Origin: Pricia antarctica
Lineage (GTDB): Bacteria > Bacteroidota > Bacteroidia > Flavobacteriales > Flavobacteriaceae
Direction of reading: 5' to 3'
DNA length: 64,000 nucleotides
Assembly: GCA_011050085.1 (NCBI GenBank)
Contig: DRGL01000040.1
Span: 62,001-126,000, forward strand
Both the position numbers and the translations under genes were made by a program. Positions within the stretch are counted from its first letter, which is position 1. Each line of letters starts with the position of its first letter. Positions 62,296-64,000 of the stretch are shown in pieces. The notes under the pieces are model-generated. The model saw nothing but the letters and a program-made list of their open reading frames with translations. It was not told where the DNA came from and ran no database searches.

Positions 62296-63309
62296 ATGAC
62301 CGAAGGCAATTTTGTAGATTACGTTAAAATACATGCCGAATCTGGTAATGGGGGTAAAGGTTCCGTGCATTTGCACCGCGAAAAATACATTACCAAAGGT
62401 GGTCCGGATGGTGGTGATGGCGGTCGTGGAGGACATATTATACTGCGCGGCAATGAAAATTTGTGGACGCTCGTCACCTTCAAATTCAAAAAACACTTCA
62501 AGGCCGATCACGGAGGGCATGGCAGTAAGTCACGAAGTTCGGGAGCGGATGGTGCAGATGTCTATTTAGACGTGCCGTTGGGAACAGTGGTCAAGCATGC
62601 TGAAACGAACGAGACACTATTTGAGATTACCGAACAGGGAGAGGAAAAAATTCTTGTTGAAGGCGGTTTGGGCGGGCGTGGAAATTGGCATTTCAAGAGC
62701 AGCACCAATCAAACCCCGAGGTATGCACAACCTGGTATCGAAGGAAAGGATATTGAGGTAATCTTAGAACTCAAGATACTTGCCGATGTAGGATTGGTTG
62801 GATTTCCGAACGCAGGTAAATCTACCCTCTTATCGGTTATTACATCGGCGAAACCCAAAATTGCGGATTACGAATTTACAACCTTAAAGCCCAATCTGGG
62901 AATTGTTGAGTATCGTGATTTTAAAAGTTTTGTAATGGCCGACATTCCTGGCATTATCGAGGGTGCCGCAGAAGGCAAAGGATTGGGGCATTATTTTTTA
63001 AGACATATCGAGCGCAACTCTACCCTTTTGTTCTTGATACCCGCTGATAGTGCCGATATTGGTAATGAATATCGGATTTTACTCGATGAACTTCGCAGAT
63101 ATAACCCAGAACTCATTGATAAGGAGCGTCTGGTGGCCATTTCCAAAAGCGATATGCTAGACGAAGAATTGATAGAAGAGTTGCGAACCGAGCTTAACGA
63201 AGACCTGAAAGACGTACCTTTCATGTTCATATCCTCGGTGGCCCAGCTGGGCATTACGGATTTGAAAGACCGACTTTGGGAAATGTTGAACGTTTCGGCT
63301 GACCAATAA
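62296..63309 (+). CDS. obg: GTPase Obg (CgtA)
   Basis: 337 residues. The glycine-rich Obg domain is at about 1-160 ([33 protein letters not shown]), then the G domain with [10 protein letters not shown] (G1), FTTLKP (G2), DIPGIIEGA (G3) and SKSD (G4). It takes part in large ribosomal subunit maturation and the stringent response. It begins 30 bases after the hpt-adk fusion. Confidence 0.97.
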   Translation: MTEGNFVDYVKIHAESGNGGKGSVHLHREKYITKGGPDGGDGGRGGHIILRGNENLWTLVTFKFKKHFKADHGGHGSKSRSSGADGADVYLDVPLGTVVKHAETNETLFEITEQGEEKILVEGGLGGRGNWHFKSSTNQTPRYAQPGIEGKDIEVILELKILADVGLVGFPNAGKSTLLSVITSAKPKIADYEFTTLKPNLGIVEYRDFKSFVMADIPGIIEGAAEGKGLGHYFLRHIERNSTLLFLIPADSADIGNEYRILLDELRRYNPELIDKERLVAISKSDMLDEELIEELRTELNEDLKDVPFMFISSVAQLGITDLKDRLWEMLNVSADQ

Positions 63310-63326
63310 ATGCCTAAATTAAAACT

Positions 63327-63845
63327 ATGAAGAGGATAGCTTACCTTGTGATGGTCGCCCTTTTATTTTCGTGCAATGCGATAAAAGTGAATTACGATTA
63401 CGATAAGGAAATCAATTTTGCGGCCTATACCACTTACAATTATTATCCTGATATGAAGACCGGGTTGAGTGAGTTGGATACAAAACGTCTTCTTAATGCA
63501 GTGGATAATGAAATGAAGGCGAAAGGCATACTGCTTGCCGCAGAACCTGACTTTTTCATTAATATCGAGAGTAATTCATTTCAAAAACCCAGAAACAATT
63601 CGGTCGGTGTCGGACTTGGCGGTACGGGTCGTGCTGTAGGAGGAGGTCTTTCGGTAGGTATTCCGGTCGGCGGCCCAAAAATGGAACGGCAAATACGGTT
63701 CGATTTTGTCGATAACGAAAAAGACCAACTTTTCTGGCAGGCCGAAAGCCAAAGTCCTTTTAATGAAAAAGCTACTCCGCAGCAGCGTGATGAACAGCTC
63801 AAAGCCTTAGCGGTAAAAGTTTTTGCGCAGTACCCTCCGAAATAG
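63327..63845 (+). CDS. DUF4136 lipoprotein
   Basis: 172 residues. The lipobox is VALLFSC with Cys16; the mature part begins NAIKVNYDYDKEINFAAYTT, the DUF4136 signature (conserved DYD...F..Y.TY). A glycine-rich stretch (VGVGLGGTGRAVGGGLSVGI) lies near the middle, and residues toward the end (LFWQAESQSPFNEKAT) match the family. It is a periplasm-facing or outer-membrane lipoprotein of unknown role. It follows obg by 17 bases. Confidence 0.92.
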   Translation: MKRIAYLVMVALLFSCNAIKVNYDYDKEINFAAYTTYNYYPDMKTGLSELDTKRLLNAVDNEMKAKGILLAAEPDFFINIESNSFQKPRNNSVGVGLGGTGRAVGGGLSVGIPVGGPKMERQIRFDFVDNEKDQLFWQAESQSPFNEKATPQQRDEQLKALAVKVFAQYPPK

Positions 63846-63887
63846 GGCTTATTATGGGTTTAAGGAGAACCTTTTTCGTTTAGACAC

Positions 63888-64000
63888 TCACTTTACAACT
63901 TTTACGCGTATTCCTTTGCTATGGCTACTAAACTCCGGGGCGTACATGCTCTGAATGGTTGTAATACCATTGCTAAACGTTCCGGCATTGTTCACTCTCA
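63888..64000 (-). CDS. Partial gene at the right edge (C-terminal end)
   Basis: The last 36 or so residues of a minus-strand gene that leaves the window: NNAGTFSNGITTIQSMYAPE, then FSSHSKGIRVKVVK and stop TGA. The open frame, the pattern and the position opposite the DUF4136 gene support a real gene. I cannot assign a family from so little. Confidence 0.6.
   Translation of the reverse strand, partial: RVNNAGTFSNGITTIQSMYAPEFSSHSKGIRVKVVK

Overview
The window is a chromosomal segment of a member of the Bacteroidota, most probably a marine Flavobacteriaceae. The evidence is a PorP/SprF type IX secretion protein next to an OmpA/PD40 protein, a DUF6089-uppS-bamA-skp-skp cluster, Flavobacteriia-style gene fusions (folK with a deoxynucleoside kinase, hpt with adk), and Bacteroidota-type promoters with a TAnnTTTG -7 box just upstream of starts. 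Intergenic DNA is AT-rich and several starts are TTG. All assignments rest on reading the sequence and on motif recognition; no database search was run.

Layout. Positions 1-4073 hold the end of a PorP/SprF gene, an OmpA-family protein and a divergent Nramp-like transporter. A gene-free stretch of about 1.1 kb follows. Positions 5178-17866 are an integrative element of about 12.7 kb inserted in the 3' end of a tRNA-Leu(UAA) gene and bounded by an exact 21-bp direct repeat. Its left half has a tyrosine integrase, an unknown 309-residue protein, an excisionase-like HTH protein, an unknown 154-residue protein and a replication-initiator-like protein whose 5' end lacks a start codon. Its right half is cargo: an SRAP-family protein (YedK/HMCES type), a single-chain type IIG restriction-methylation enzyme, a secreted protein of 13-residue repeats resembling DUF6150, a second small HTH protein, a Ros/MucR-like zinc-finger protein and a SIR2-like protein. 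The element therefore looks like a small defence island.

Positions 17847-18091 carry tRNA-Leu and tRNA-Gly on the minus strand. From 18212 to the end the window is ordinary core genome: mutS, a SpoU-type RNA methyltransferase, the folK-dNK fusion, sppA, a queuosine-precursor transporter, an AsmA-like protein, an MDR reductase, DUF2797, a GH3-like enzyme, clpX-clpP-tig, an SGNH lipoprotein, pdxJ, a CBS protein, nadK, DUF6089, uppS, bamA, two skp/ompH genes, a GT2-methyltransferase-KASIII group, gcvP, a UbiA-like protein, an ECF sigma factor with a small zinc anti-sigma-like partner, a rhodanese, a 5'-nucleotidase, an M3 peptidase, purE-purK, the hpt-adk fusion, obg and a DUF4136 lipoprotein.

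Functional groups: envelope biogenesis (uppS, bamA, skp pair, AsmA-like, sppA), protein quality control (clpX, clpP and tig in one block), nucleotide supply (purK-purE, hpt-adk, dNK, 5'-nucleotidase, nadK) and genome defence or repair (mutS, and in the island the SRAP, type IIG and SIR2 proteins). The most novel content is the tRNA-Leu island, above all its repeat-containing exported protein, its unassigned genes and its defence pair.
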